Shown here piece by piece: positions 50,941 to 59,743 of a DNA stretch of 64,000 bases. The stretch covers positions 1 to 64,000 of the forward strand of contig JAGNWK010000005.1 of NCBI GenBank assembly GCA_017985985.1, written 5' to 3'. The notes under the pieces were generated by a model that worked only from the letters and a program-made list of their open reading frames with translations, did not search any database and had not been told where the DNA came from. The position numbers and the translations under genes are program-made. The DNA is from Oligoflexales bacterium (GTDB lineage Bacteria; Bdellovibrionota_B; Oligoflexia; Oligoflexales; Bog-1112). Every line of letters begins with the position of its first letter. Within the stretch, counting starts at the first letter, position 1.

Positions 50941-53685
50941 ATGATGACACTAGAAGATTATGGCATACCTTATCGTCCCGGGAATGAAATTCGTGAGCTT
51001 TTTCTCCAGTTCTTTGAACAAAGAGCTCATCACATATTCCCCTCCGTCAGCCTGGTCCCCCACAATGACCCGACCCTGCTCTTTATCAACGCGGGGATGA
51101 ACCCCTTCAAGGCTTACTTCCTAGGGGATCAAGCGAGTCCCTGGAAGAGGGTCGTCGACACCCAAAAGTGTCTGCGTGTTTCTGGAAAACACAATGATCT
51201 CGACGAGGTCGGCCTGGATGGACGCCACCATACTTTCTTTGAAATGTTAGGAAATTGGTCCTTCGGAGATTACTACAAAAAAGAGTCTATCACCTGGGCT
51301 TGGGAGCTCCTCACAGAAGTTTTCAAAATCCCCAAAAATAGGCTTTTTGCAACGGTTTATAAAGACGATGAAGAGGCTCACAAGCTATGGCTGAGTTGCA
51401 CAGACATCGATCCGTGGCGAGTGATGAAGTTCGACAAGGACAACTTCTGGGAGATGGGTGCAACGGGTCCCTGTGGCCCCTGCTCTGAGATCCACTTTGA
51501 CAAGGGCCCTCTCGCCAGTCAGCAAAGCACCTACTCTGATCTTGCTGAGGGCGTCAACGGCACCAATGATCGGTATGTCGAGATCTGGAATCTTGTTTTT
51601 ATGCAAATGCAAAGAAACAAAGATGGATCTCTCAGCCCCCTCAAAGAAAAGCATGTCGATACGGGGTCAGGCCTCGAAAGGCTCTGTGCCGTTGTGCAAA
51701 ACAAAGGCTCGAATTACGAAACTGATCTTTTCCAACCTGTGATCAAGCTGATCGGAGAACTATCTGGGGTCGCCTACGACCTTTCCTTAGACAAAGCCAG
51801 GCATCAGACCCCCCATCAGGTGATTGCGGATCACCTCCGCGCTTTAAGCTTTGCCATTGCCGATGGCGTCAGTCCTGGCTCTGAGGGCAGGGGTTATGTC
51901 ATCCGGAGGATACTGCGACGGGCTTCTCGCTTTGCCCATCAGCTTGGTCAAGATCAGCCTTTTCTTTACAAGCTTGTTCCCTGCCTAGCAGAGGTGATGA
52001 GTTCTTCGTTTCCAGAGCTCAAGAAGTCCCAAGGGCATATCCAACAGGTCTTACAGGACGAGGAGCAGCGCTTCCTCCGAACCCTAGGGCAGGGGCTCAG
52101 TCGCTTCCGCAAGGCAGTCGACAAACTCAAATTTGAGCCGGGAGCGAAGAGGGTGTTCCCAGGAGCCGAGGCTTTCCTCCTCCACGACAGCTATGGGTTC
52201 CCTATCGATCTTACCGAGATGCTCACCCGAGAAGAACATCTGACCGTAGACCAGGAAGGCTACCAGGCCTGTATGGAGGCCCAGCAGGAACGGGGTCGAC
52301 AGGCTGCAAAATTTGATGGTGATCTGGCAAACGACGAAGGCTGGGTCATACTCAAAGAAGGTCTCGATACAAAATTCCTTGGCTATGAAACTCTCTCCGC
52401 CGACGTCCACATCACCCGCTATCGGGATGACGGGGATTTTGCTTTGTTTGTTATGCTCGACAAAACACCTTTCTATGCTGAGTCTGGCGGGCAAGTCGGA
52501 GACACCGGGCTCATTTCTCTCGTCGAATCAGACGGCCTCGGTCTAGAGCTCAAAGTGCTCGACACGTTCAAGGCTTTCGACCGCCTGATCCATCGTTGCA
52601 CTCTGCTCAAGGGCTCCCTTAGCCTGCTGAAGAAAGAGCTCTCTTCAAAAAAACTTCTGGCAAAAGTCGATGAAAAAGCACGTGCACTGACAGCAAGAAA
52701 TCACTCTGCTACCCACCTTCTCCACTCAGCCTTAAGAAAAGTGCTCGGTGAACATGTGAAACAGCAGGGGTCTCATGTCGGACCTGAACGTCTACGTTTC
52801 GACTTCACCCATCCACATAAAATCGAAGACGAGCAGATCCTTGCCATTGAAGACTGTGTCAACGAGCAAATTTTTAAGAACACAGACATCTCCACTCGTC
52901 TTCTTTCGAAGGACGAAGCTGAGAAAGAAGGAGCACTCGCCTTTTTCCAAGAGAAATATGGGGAACTTGTCCGCGTGCTCAGCATGGGGGATGGCTTCAG
53001 TAAGGAACTCTGCGGTGGTACTCATGCTAAGAACACTGGTGAAATTGGCTTTCTCAAAATCACTTCGGAAAGCTCTATCGCTAGTGGTGTCCGTCGTATA
53101 GAAGCTTTGACATCCTGGGGTGCCGTTTCTAAAACCAGAGCTGATGCCCAGCTGCTTAGTCAAGTAGCCCTAGCTCTGAAAGACAAAGCGACTTCTTCTC
53201 TTCTCACAAAAATCGATAAGCTCCACGAACAGCAAAATAAACTGCTCTCCGAACTTAATCTTTATAAGCAAAAAGAGAGCAAACAACTCGTCGACAGCAT
53301 CTTGCAGGAGGGTCCAAATCGAGACCTCTCTGGTGTCGCTGTTTATGTCCAGATCCTTGCTAAGCTAAACAAAGAGAACAGCTCCCTTTTCCTTGATGTC
53401 TGGCAAAGAGATCTTCCTGCTGACGCTCTCAGCGTCTTTCTCATCCCAGAGGCTGAACCGTCGACAGCTGGTTCCGATGAAAAAAAATCGAGATTTTCTC
53501 TATCGATATACTGTGGAAAAAAAGCTCAAGAGAAATTTAAAGCTCAGGAACTGCTCAAAAGCATCTGTGCTTTGTTTGGCGGAAGAGGTGGGGGTAAACC
53601 AGATCGAGCTCAGGGCACCATCACCCAGCTGGTCTCGGAAGACCAGCTCCTCGGTGCTGTTTTGTCGAGTTTGCTGCCACAATGA
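50941..53685 (+). CDS. alaS: alanyl-tRNA synthetase
   Basis: Class II synthetase charging tRNA-Ala, 914 residues. Motif 1 region [15 protein letters not shown], motif 2 [23 protein letters not shown]-type block ([15 protein letters not shown]), tRNA recognition domain, editing domain with [16 protein letters not shown] and [14 protein letters not shown] (four zinc ligands), and a C-terminal oligomerisation domain with [13 protein letters not shown]. All family landmarks are intact. A family C element follows the stop. Confidence 0.98.
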   Translation: [914 protein letters not shown]

Positions 53686-53693
53686 CAGCACGG

Positions 53694-53750
53694 AGGGGTT
53701 AGAGCAGCAAGGAGGGGGCTAGGGGAAACTGCGCAGCTGGTTCCCCTCAT
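53694..53750 (+). repeat. family C element downstream of alaS
   Basis: Reads AGCAAGGAGGGGGCTAG … CTGCGCAGCTGGTTCCCC nine bases after the alaS stop, in sense orientation, and ends 27 bases before the carboxylase gene. It can form a hairpin and might separate the two transcripts. Confidence 0.75.
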
Positions 53751-53776
53751 GAAAAAATCGAAATAAAGGAAAAATC

Positions 53777-55378
53777 ATGGCCCAAAAATCTACCGAACCT
53801 TCGATGCAGAATTTGGGAAAAAGCGTACTCAAAGCTAAACGAGAGGAAGCACGCACAGGGGGTGGTGAGAAAAAAATTAAAACCCACCACGATCAGGGTA
53901 AACTCACAGCAAGAGAACGAATCCACCTGCTCTTTGACCCTGGATCCTTCTTAGAAATAGATGCCTTTGTCGTCCATGACGGAAGAGATTTCGGGATCGA
54001 TAAGAGCAGTTTCCTGGGGGATGGTGCCATCACAGGTTGGGGACTCGTCGATGGGCGAACTGTCTATGCTTATGCCCAAGACTTCACTATTTTTGGAGGC
54101 AGCCTCTCCGCAGCTCAGGCCAACAAAATCTGTAAGATCATGAAGCTTGCCATACAGAATGGGGCACCCATCGTCGGTCTCAATGACTCAGGGGGCGCCC
54201 GTATCCATGAGGGTGTTGCTAGCCTTGCAGGATATGCCGACATCTTCTATCTCAACGTACAGGCCAGTGGAGTGATCCCACAACTCTCCCTCATGCTCGG
54301 GCCCTGTGCTGGTGGGGCTGTCTACTCCCCAGCCCTGACGGACTGTATCTTCATGGTCGATAAAACGAGTCATATGTTTATCACTGGCCCTCATGTTGTT
54401 AAGGCTGTAACGGGAGAACAGGTCAGTTTTGAACAACTCGGTGGGGCTAAAACTCACACGCGGAAAAGCGGAGTTGTCGACCTACGCTTCCCTTCAGAAG
54501 AAGAATTGATTTTAGGGGCTAAAAAATGGCTCTCTTACGTACCCTCCAACAATCTCGATGAAGCACCTTCTTACCCTAGCCCCGAAGATAGTTCTGATCA
54601 GCAGATTCAAGATCAGCTCGTCCTTCATCGCAAGCAGATCGAAACGATACTCCCCGACAATCCCAACCTTCCTTACAACATGAAGGAATTAGTCAGCTGT
54701 CTCGTTGACCCAGAGAGTCTCTGGGAGATGAAGCCCGAATTTGCACCCAATCTCTTCACCGGCCTAGCCCGTCTAGCAGGGCAGTCTATCGGTATCGTCG
54801 CCAACAACCCTCAGCACATGGCTGGTGTTCTCGACATCAGCGCGTCTGTGAAAGGGGCCCGTTTTGTACGCTTTTGTGATGCTTTTCACATTCCCTTGCT
54901 GACTCTTGTCGATGTCCCTGGGTTTTATCCCGGTCAGGAGCAAGAAGAGGGGGGCATTATCCGACATGGGGCTAAGCTGCTCTATGCCTACTGTGAAGCG
55001 ACCGTCCCCAAGCTCACCGTGATCACACGCAAAGCCTATGGAGGAGCCTACAATGTCATGGGGTCAAAGCACATTGGTGCAGACCTCAACCTGGCTTGGC
55101 CTACGGCAGAGATCGCTGTCATGGGAGCTGAAGCTGCAAGTCAGATTATCTTTAAGCGTGAAATCCAAGGAGCAAGTGACCCTGCTCTGGAGAAACAAAA
55201 ACACACTCAGGCCTACGCAAAGAAATTTGCGACACCATACATAGCTGCTTCCAAAGGCTATGTCGATGCCGTCGTCTTTCCCTCCGAAACAAGAAGCTAT
55301 CTCATCAGAGCCCTCAAGGCCTGTTCAGGGAAAAGAACGAATACTCCCAAACGAAAACATGGAAATATTCCACTCTAA
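53777..55378 (+). CDS. pccB: acyl-CoA carboxylase carboxyltransferase (beta) subunit, propionyl-CoA type
   Basis: A 533-residue carboxyltransferase that moves CO2 from biotin to an acyl-CoA. It has HDQGKLTARERIHLLFDPGSFLEID at the start, the N-domain GGSLSAAQANKICKIMKLA and LNDSGGARIHEGV (acyl-CoA oxyanion hole), and the C-domain DVPGFYPGQEQEEGGIIRHGAKLLYAY and GGAYNVMGSKHIGADLNLAWPTAEIAVMG (biotin side). These match PccB more than AccD. AAAGGA precedes the ATG. The matching biotin carboxylase follows 1.66 kb later across an opposite-strand lipoprotein gene; no biotin carrier protein is in the window. Confidence 0.95.
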   Translation: MAQKSTEPSMQNLGKSVLKAKREEARTGGGEKKIKTHHDQGKLTARERIHLLFDPGSFLEIDAFVVHDGRDFGIDKSSFLGDGAITGWGLVDGRTVYAYAQDFTIFGGSLSAAQANKICKIMKLAIQNGAPIVGLNDSGGARIHEGVASLAGYADIFYLNVQASGVIPQLSLMLGPCAGGAVYSPALTDCIFMVDKTSHMFITGPHVVKAVTGEQVSFEQLGGAKTHTRKSGVVDLRFPSEEELILGAKKWLSYVPSNNLDEAPSYPSPEDSSDQQIQDQLVLHRKQIETILPDNPNLPYNMKELVSCLVDPESLWEMKPEFAPNLFTGLARLAGQSIGIVANNPQHMAGVLDISASVKGARFVRFCDAFHIPLLTLVDVPGFYPGQEQEEGGIIRHGAKLLYAYCEATVPKLTVITRKAYGGAYNVMGSKHIGADLNLAWPTAEIAVMGAEAASQIIFKREIQGASDPALEKQKHTQAYAKKFATPYIAASKGYVDAVVFPSETRSYLIRALKACSGKRTNTPKRKHGNIPL

Positions 55379-55489
55379 CGCCTTTTCCTAGGTGAACCAG
55401 CTGGGCACCCATTCGACTAAGCTGTTTTTGTCAGAGGAAATGCAGTCAGACTTAGGCTGTGAGTTTTCATTATCTCTGCCAACATCTTT

Positions 55490-56869
55490 TTATGGAGTCG
55501 AAGATAGGAGCCCATTCATCTTGCGAATAGCCTCCACTGGAACTGCAATACCCTGCGCTCCCCGGTCGGCAAATATCCCTTCTACTTCTATTCCCTCGAG
55601 GCCCGTCACTTCCCTGTCGACCTGTTCTTTTAACTCTTTTTGATCATCAACGAACTTGGCTTTTTTGCTGTTAAAATAAGAAAGAGCAGCCAGTACCCCG
55701 GGAGTTTTGGATAAGTCCCCCCTAATGCCCTTTATTTTGTGAATGATAAGAACTTGACTTAGTCGATCTGCAAGGGTTGCTTGTAGTCTCGTATTTTCCC
55801 CTGCCAAATTTTTTAATTCCTTTTCCAAAAAAATTTTAATACCAGCTGGATCTGAGTTGTGAGTAACTAGGGCGACATGCTCACCCCGTAACAAAGCTAA
55901 AGCAAAACCTTGAAAGATCCCCGGATTGCCGTTGTTGCCGCTTGGCACTACACCCCCGTCTCTGGTCAAGGTCCCATCCACATCGAAAACCCATACTGGT
56001 CCGTCACTAGGATCTGGAATCTTGGTTGGGGCTACGATATCATAGCTGATAGGATCAGAACGAAGTGGAGCTTTAAATTTTATTTCTGCTGCACGTAAGA
56101 TGTTGGTGGTTCTCTCTATTCTCTCAGACATGTTGGGGGCATCGGCAGCACTTCTATCCACGGGGGGGGCTGCGGCAACTACCTCATCTTGGGGTCGAAT
56201 TGCCTCAATTCTTCTTGCAAAGGTTAACTCCATTTCAGTGATTTCAAGATTGGCATCTGCTTCACGAGCCGCTTGTGCAGCATCTTTTGCAGCTTGCTCA
56301 GTTGCTGATGCAACCTTGGCCGGCTGCATAGGAAGTCTCAGTCTCCCCGGTGCTGGCGCTGTTGGTGCTGTTGGTGCTGTTGGTGCTGTTGGTGCTGTTG
56401 GTGCTGCTGCTGCTAGTTTCTCTTTTTCTATTACCAAGGCCGCTTTAGCCTCGTCGAGTTTCCGACCAAGAAAACTCGCTTCTGCTCTTGCTTCAACTGC
56501 CCTTGCTTGAACTTGCTCCACTGGAGTACCGATAAGTACACCCGTCTCAAGATTGTGATGCTCTGCAACGAATTCTCGATCCTCACGCATTTTTGTTTTG
56601 ATTTCGTCCAATTCGGCTTTCTTCCTGGCCAATTCAGCTTCTACCCCAGCTTTTTTATCCCCTTCCAATCTCGTGCTTTGATCTTCCAATCGTCTCACAT
56701 CCTGAATTCTTAAAGACACAGAAAGTCCTAATCCATCCACCCCAGCTTCTGGACTAGGAACTCCCATTTCACTTTGTCTTTTTACTTCTTCACGTCTCTG
56801 TATGCTTTTGCAGGAAATAAAGATGATAAAAACCGCTAAGAAAATTTTGAGCAATTGTTTGTTCGGCAT
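55490..56869 (-). CDS. HAD-domain lipoprotein with helical stalk
   Basis: A 459-residue lipoprotein; ATG 56869 with AGGAG seven bases upstream. The signal peptide ends in FISCKS (lipobox-like ISC). A long charged helical region with coiled-coil character (about 40-235) contains a Pro-Thr-Ala tract encoded by about five 9-bp repeats (56358-56402). The C-terminal 170 residues form a HAD-type phosphatase: motif I VFDVDGTLTRDGG, motif II ALVTHNS, motif IV AKFVDDQKE. Both motif I Asp residues are intact. A HAD phosphatase anchored outside the cytoplasm is uncommon; class B acid phosphatases are a precedent. It interrupts the carboxylase genes on the opposite strand. Confidence 0.75.
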   Translation of the reverse strand: MPNKQLLKIFLAVFIIFISCKSIQRREEVKRQSEMGVPSPEAGVDGLGLSVSLRIQDVRRLEDQSTRLEGDKKAGVEAELARKKAELDEIKTKMREDREFVAEHHNLETGVLIGTPVEQVQARAVEARAEASFLGRKLDEAKAALVIEKEKLAAAAPTAPTAPTAPTAPTAPAPGRLRLPMQPAKVASATEQAAKDAAQAAREADANLEITEMELTFARRIEAIRPQDEVVAAAPPVDRSAADAPNMSERIERTTNILRAAEIKFKAPLRSDPISYDIVAPTKIPDPSDGPVWVFDVDGTLTRDGGVVPSGNNGNPGIFQGFALALLRGEHVALVTHNSDPAGIKIFLEKELKNLAGENTRLQATLADRLSQVLIIHKIKGIRGDLSKTPGVLAALSYFNSKKAKFVDDQKELKEQVDREVTGLEGIEVEGIFADRGAQGIAVPVEAIRKMNGLLSSTP

Positions 56870-57035
56870 CTCTGAACTCCTATATAACAAACGGTGTCTT
56901 TCTTGGAATCAGCTCAAGCAAGCTTGAAGATCATTTCGTTTCGGACTTTGCAGGCTAAACTTAAGCATATTTTTGTTCCATTGCGTTTCCCTCCATTGTA
57001 TCTAGAATTCGAAGAAAAACAAAATGAGGACAGCT

Positions 57036-58598
57036 ATGCTTAAAAATGAGCAGGGACAGACCAAGACATTCCGCCGCGTTTTGATTGCCAATCGGGGCGA
57101 AATTGCCATCCGCATTATCCGAACTCTGCGAGATATGGGGATACAAAGCGTCGCTGTTTATTCCGAGGCAGATGCCGACAGCCTCCACGTATCCATGGCG
57201 GACTATGCTCTTTGCTTACCAGGGACGAGTTCTGCAGATACCTATCTCAATATCCCTCTCCTGCTCTCCTGTATTCGAGAGAGCGGGGCGGATGCTGTTC
57301 ATCCTGGCTATGGATTTTTATCTGAAAATGCAGATTTTGCAGATGCCATTGCCAAACAGACTCAGGCGAAATTTATAGGGCCTGGCGAAAAAGCCATCCG
57401 TGTGATGGGAGATAAAGTTTCAGCTAAAAAACTTTTAAGGGCTCATCAAATTCCCCTCGTCCCGGGCAGTCATGGTCCTCTACAAGATTATTTGGAATTT
57501 GAAGAAATGGCGCGAGAGTTCGGCTTCCCCCTGATTTTGAAAGCCAGCGCAGGAGGGGGGGGACGAGGCATCCGTATCGTTCACGAGGCCTCGGAAATGA
57601 GGGCCGCCTTCGAGGCTTGCCAGAGAGAAGCTCAATCCTATTTTCGAAATCCCGCCCTCTTCTGTGAGCGCTTTATTCAGGACCCACGTCACATTGAAGT
57701 GCAGGTGCTTTTTGATGAGTGGGGACACGGTGTCCATCTTTTTGAGAGAGACTGCAGTCTGCAGCGACGCCAACAAAAAATTTTCGAAGAAGCACCCAGT
57801 CTATATCTGGATGAAACTAAGCGACAAAGACTTGGAGAGCTCGCTGTAAAGATTGCTTCGCTCGTAGATTATAGTGGCGTCGGTACAGTCGAGTTTATAT
57901 GTGAAAGCCCTGAGAAGATCTATTTCATGGAGATGAACACTCGCATCCAAGTGGAACACCCCGTGACAGAAATGATCACAGGACTCGATCTGATAGAAGA
58001 ACAAATACGTGTCGCCAGTGGGCAACGCCTCCGTTGGGCCCAGAAGGAGATCCATCGAAAGGGCTGGTGCCTCGAAGCACGGATCAATGCCGAAGACCCT
58101 CTACTTGACTTCGCTCCTAGTCCGGGACGAGTCACTCATCTCCGACTCCCCAGCGGCCCTCATGTGCGAGTAGATAGTCATCTCTACTCAGGGTATGCCA
58201 TCCCCTCCTTCTACGACTCTATGCTTGCTAAGGTCATCGTCTGGGGGAGTGATCGAGACGAAGCTGTGAGAAGACTCCGGCGGGCTCTACGGGAATTTGA
58301 GCTGGGGGGCTTAGCCTGCACAGTTAAATTCCATGAGGCTCTTCTCAGTCACCCCGATTTTTTAGAAGGAAATTTTTCAACTGGATTTTTGGAAAACAAA
58401 AAACAAGAGCTCCTATCCTTGATGAAATCCTCTCCTGTTGAAAGTTTAAAGTCGGAAGGGATGGACACCGAGGAAGATCTACTCGCCGCTCTCTCAGCTG
58501 TTATTCTTATGCAAAGTTTTGAGAATGAAAGCTCAAATGGAATGAACAAACCAGTTTTATGGGGCAAAAAAGCTAGGATGGAATCAACCACTCAGTGA
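57036..58598 (+). CDS. accC: biotin carboxylase / acyl-CoA carboxylase alpha subunit without carrier domain
   Basis: An ATP-grasp enzyme carboxylating protein-bound biotin, 520 residues. ATG 57036 with GAGGA upstream is preferred to ATG 57024. It shows RVLIANRGEIAIRIIRTLRDMG, the HPGYGFLSENADFA block, KASAGGGGRGIRIV glycine loop, ERDCSLQRRQQKIFEEAPS, FMEMNTRIQVEHPVTEMITGLDL and the C-domain ARINAEDPLLDFAPSPG. About 60 extra polar residues follow the usual end of AccC, but no MKM biotin site, so the carrier must be encoded elsewhere. Confidence 0.96.
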   Translation: MLKNEQGQTKTFRRVLIANRGEIAIRIIRTLRDMGIQSVAVYSEADADSLHVSMADYALCLPGTSSADTYLNIPLLLSCIRESGADAVHPGYGFLSENADFADAIAKQTQAKFIGPGEKAIRVMGDKVSAKKLLRAHQIPLVPGSHGPLQDYLEFEEMAREFGFPLILKASAGGGGRGIRIVHEASEMRAAFEACQREAQSYFRNPALFCERFIQDPRHIEVQVLFDEWGHGVHLFERDCSLQRRQQKIFEEAPSLYLDETKRQRLGELAVKIASLVDYSGVGTVEFICESPEKIYFMEMNTRIQVEHPVTEMITGLDLIEEQIRVASGQRLRWAQKEIHRKGWCLEARINAEDPLLDFAPSPGRVTHLRLPSGPHVRVDSHLYSGYAIPSFYDSMLAKVIVWGSDRDEAVRRLRRALREFELGGLACTVKFHEALLSHPDFLEGNFSTGFLENKKQELLSLMKSSPVESLKSEGMDTEEDLLAALSAVILMQSFENESSNGMNKPVLWGKKARMESTTQ

Positions 58599-58605
58599 CT
58601 CTTTT

Positions 58606-58700
58606 TTAGGGGAACCAGCTGCGCACCCATTCGACGGAGCCTGCCCTGAGCGGAGTCGAACGGGCTCAGGGCAAGGTTTCCCCTAACCCCTCCTTGCCAG
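58606..58700 (-). repeat. family C element with a family A module inserted in its loop
   Basis: The arms GGGGAACCAGCTGCGC and TTTCCCCTAACCCCTCCTTGC belong to one family C element. Between them is a family A/hairpin piece (ATTCGACGGAGCCTGCCC … GGGCTCAGGGC). This nested arrangement shows that A modules can land within C elements. Sense orientation for the exported protein gene ending at 58725. Confidence 0.8.
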
Positions 58701-58724
58701 TCCAAGAATTTTTTCAAGCCAAGA

Positions 58725-59444
58725 TCAAGTTGTAAATCTTCTATCCAAGTCCTTTTCACCTAACCACTCGCAGTCGGCAACGGGAGCCAAGATCAAGTCG
58801 GGCTGGCATTCGTCAACGCTAACCGTTCGACAATGATCTGAGCAGGCCATACCACTGCTCGCATCGGAGAAGACTTCGATGTGACCATAACGCTTGTGAA
58901 ATCCACAAGATCCCCGGCCATATATGTAAATCATTCCTTCCTGGACAGGCAACTTGGCCATAGACGTCACGTCAGCTAATTTGAACTTATGACAAAGTGG
59001 TGATGGATTTTTTAAAACCCAACGTCTAAAATCGTCGGCCGATCTTGCGATGAAGGGGAAGGCACTCCGATCATTGTTTCTTGCTCGACCCAAAGCAAAT
59101 CTCACTCCCCTCATGCACATACCTTGGCTGTAGGGATATCGAGCGAGACGACGGCTCTCAAAAGCTAATCTTTTCGCGTACGCACTGTCAAAACTCAAGG
59201 GGGAGGTAAACATAGAGCCAAGGTGGGAAAGATAAATATTGTTCCATGTGGGGACAGCATGACGGCTCCAACTGAGCATCGGCTGAGCGTAGCTTTCCCC
59301 TCTACTGACGTAGGAAAGAAACGACACCTGGGGTTGTGCTAGTTCCCCCATATGACGTCTATGTTCCTTAGAAATCAAAGCAACGATGGACCAGGATCCT
59401 AACAAAAGCAGGAGCACCCATCCAAGAAGCATCTTTTTTGACAT
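58725..59444 (-). CDS. exported CHAP-like cysteine protein, unknown
   Basis: A 239-residue protein with an N-terminal signal or anchor (LLGWVLLLLLGSWSIVALIS). The mature part has RYPYSQGMCMRGVRFALGRA followed 70 residues later by GSCGFHKRYGHIEVFSD. A Cys at a helix start followed by a GH-E strand is the pattern of CHAP/NlpC-P60 peptidoglycan hydrolases, with Cys in MCMRG and His in YGHIEV as candidate catalytic residues. A further Cys-rich tail (MACSDHCRTVSVDEC) may be disulphide bonded. Assignment is by pattern only. It is convergent with the biotin carboxylase gene. Confidence 0.55.
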   Translation of the reverse strand: MSKKMLLGWVLLLLLGSWSIVALISKEHRRHMGELAQPQVSFLSYVSRGESYAQPMLSWSRHAVPTWNNIYLSHLGSMFTSPLSFDSAYAKRLAFESRRLARYPYSQGMCMRGVRFALGRARNNDRSAFPFIARSADDFRRWVLKNPSPLCHKFKLADVTSMAKLPVQEGMIYIYGRGSCGFHKRYGHIEVFSDASSGMACSDHCRTVSVDECQPDLILAPVADCEWLGEKDLDRRFTT

Positions 59445-59629
59445 AATGGCCTCTCTAATCTATCAAACGGCGGTACTTTATATCACAGCTGATTCAAAAA
59501 TCTAGGTTGATCTTCTAAGTTATTCATATCTATTCTGTTTTAAAGACAACGTTTCATCATAGGGTGGGTTTCTAGAGTTAGGGTTGACTCAGGCCTTTCA
59601 AACTGGATTCAGCTCGCCTCAAGAGAGGC

Positions 59630-59690
59630 CTAAACCGCCTATCGACCTCGTTCCTCGGCCTTCTGCGTGGTGATGACAAATGAATATCCA
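59630..59690. repeat. fragment of the GGCCGAGGAACGAGG repeat
   Basis: TCGACCTCGTTCCTCGGCCT is the complement of the block at 16605-16655 and 60571-60604. It lies within the 299-base gap 59445-59743, which otherwise shows nothing I recognise except a GTTTTAAAGACAACG stretch near 59535. Confidence 0.5.
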
Positions 59691-59743
59691 CGTCACCAAC
59701 AAGCCGAGCTCAGGTTATTGGTATATCTTGAATAGGAGACACT

